Shown here piece after piece: positions 19,433 to 20,143 of a DNA stretch of 20,143 nucleotides (the first letter of the stretch is position 1; each line of letters opens with the position of its first letter). The notes under the pieces were generated by a model, which saw only the letters and a program-made list of their open reading frames with translations, searched no databases and was not told where the DNA came from. The translations under genes and the position numbers were made by a program. The stretch is from a virus, in the IMG/VR virus record IMGVR_UViG_3300014838_000100, positions 1 to 20,143 of that record; one strand, 5' to 3'.

Positions 19433-20143
19433 ATGTCAGCAGTAACACCAGCCGATTCAACATATGCATATATAGCTCAAAAAGTAAGAAGACTAACAGG
19501 CTCTTCCTCGGAATCTTCACTTAAGAGTAGCGATATCGGTGTTTACATTAACAATTTCTATAACCAGAATTTTCCCAATTCTATTAAGACTGATCAGATG
19601 CGCGCAGTGTATACTTTTTACACTGCGCCATTTGTAGACCGTTATACCGTGGATGTTAATTATTGGCAGGGATTTCGCTCCCCTATGTATGTCGATGGGA
19701 TTGAAGGTTTTTTTGCGAAGGATCGTCAACAATTTTTCTATATGTGGCCTAAATGGCCCACACTTTCTCAGCCTATAGCGGGCAATGGAGTTACCCAGGC
19801 ATTCTCATTTACAGTGAATGCAATCCCATTTTACAGCCGTTCATTCACGCTTGGGGGCACTTCTACTTCGGGCGCTCCCATTTTGGTATCAGATGATGGC
19901 AAAGGAAATTTGATATACGAAGTACCTAATCCTCAAGTTTCTAACCCTCTTGCGACGACAAATCCCGCCATTCCAGGTATGTACAATGTTAATACGGGCA
20001 ATCCCGGACTTTATAATCCGACGACAATTGGAAGCGTGAATTATGTGACAGGAGCTGTGGCAATCGATTTTTCTATTGTGGGAGTAACGCCGATCGCCGG
20101 GCAAACGATGAACTTGTTTGTCTCTCAATATACGACCGGGAGA
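19433..20143 (+). CDS. Structural protein, partial at right edge
   Basis: An open frame of 237 codons from ATG 19433 (AAGGA upstream) continues past the window. The start (STYAYIAQKVRRLTGSSSES, then a YINNFYNQNFP segment) looks like a helical N-terminus, followed by a beta-rich, Gly/Thr/Asn/Pro-rich body. This is typical of neck or tail structural proteins. An antisense frame overlaps it, but the sense frame fits the context. No specific family is recognised, and the full length is unknown. Confidence 0.65.
   Translation, partial: MSAVTPADSTYAYIAQKVRRLTGSSSESSLKSSDIGVYINNFYNQNFPNSIKTDQMRAVYTFYTAPFVDRYTVDVNYWQGFRSPMYVDGIEGFFAKDRQQFFYMWPKWPTLSQPIAGNGVTQAFSFTVNAIPFYSRSFTLGGTSTSGAPILVSDDGKGNLIYEVPNPQVSNPLATTNPAIPGMYNVNTGNPGLYNPTTIGSVNYVTGAVAIDFSIVGVTPIAGQTMNLFVSQYTTGR

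Noticed and set aside
19517-20128. Leftward frames at the right edge
   Set aside because: A rightward frame runs unbroken from ATG 19433 with a ribosome site and a virion-like composition; the leftward ones look like shadows.

Overview
The window is a stretch of a tailed bacteriophage or prophage genome (AT-rich, densely packed, mostly rightward, with frequent ATGA and TAATG stop/start overlaps). Recognisable landmarks are a Cro-like repressor, a replication initiator with a helicase loader, a terminase pair, a P22-like portal, a scaffolding protein and an N4gp56-type major capsid protein. This points to a podovirus-like virus of a bacterium that uses Shine-Dalgarno sequences; TTG and GTG starts are common. 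The host cannot be named from the sequence. An Xis/AlpA-like protein and a Cro-like protein hint at a temperate history, but no integrase, attachment site, tRNA or CRISPR array is visible.

Region 1 (1-960): a leftward RecB/Cas4-type PD-(D/E)XK nuclease gene runs off the left edge and is divergent from a Cro/YdaS-like HTH gene. A GTTAC/GTAAC inverted repeat lies between them. Region 2 (961-1446): a gene-free stretch with hairpins and a (TAAGCC)6 array that can pair with an upstream TTAGGCTTA, so it may be a structured RNA; it ends at a strong leftward terminator. Region 3 (1447-5142): replication and recombination block with a replication initiator carrying intragenic 22-bp iterons, a DnaC-like ATPase, an Xis-like HTH, a PD-(D/E)XK resolvase-like nuclease, a 28-residue membrane peptide, several small unknowns, an SSB-tailed protein and a KOW/SH3-like protein. 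It closes with a hairpin.

Region 4 (5143-8201): accessory genes behind an extended -10 promoter. They include a DUF6496-like protein, a double zinc-knuckle protein, a membrane/secreted pair, three clear DUF551 proteins plus a diverged one, and two tiny membrane proteins too short for most gene callers. Region 5 (8202-20143): packaging and head genes. The order is a possibly leaderless small gene, TerS, TerL (128-nt overlap), a free-standing HNH endonuclease inserted before the portal, portal, five small or unknown genes, scaffold, a mini-ORF repeating the scaffold tail, two small genes, major capsid protein with its own promoter and leader, two paralogous beta-rich structural proteins, an unknown, and a structural gene cut by the right edge.

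The most unusual items are a leftward gene for an RNA polymerase alpha-CTD-like helix-hairpin-helix protein antisense to the late operon (14615-14908), the three evenly spaced dyads inside the replication gene, and the repeat-bearing candidate RNA at 985-1143.
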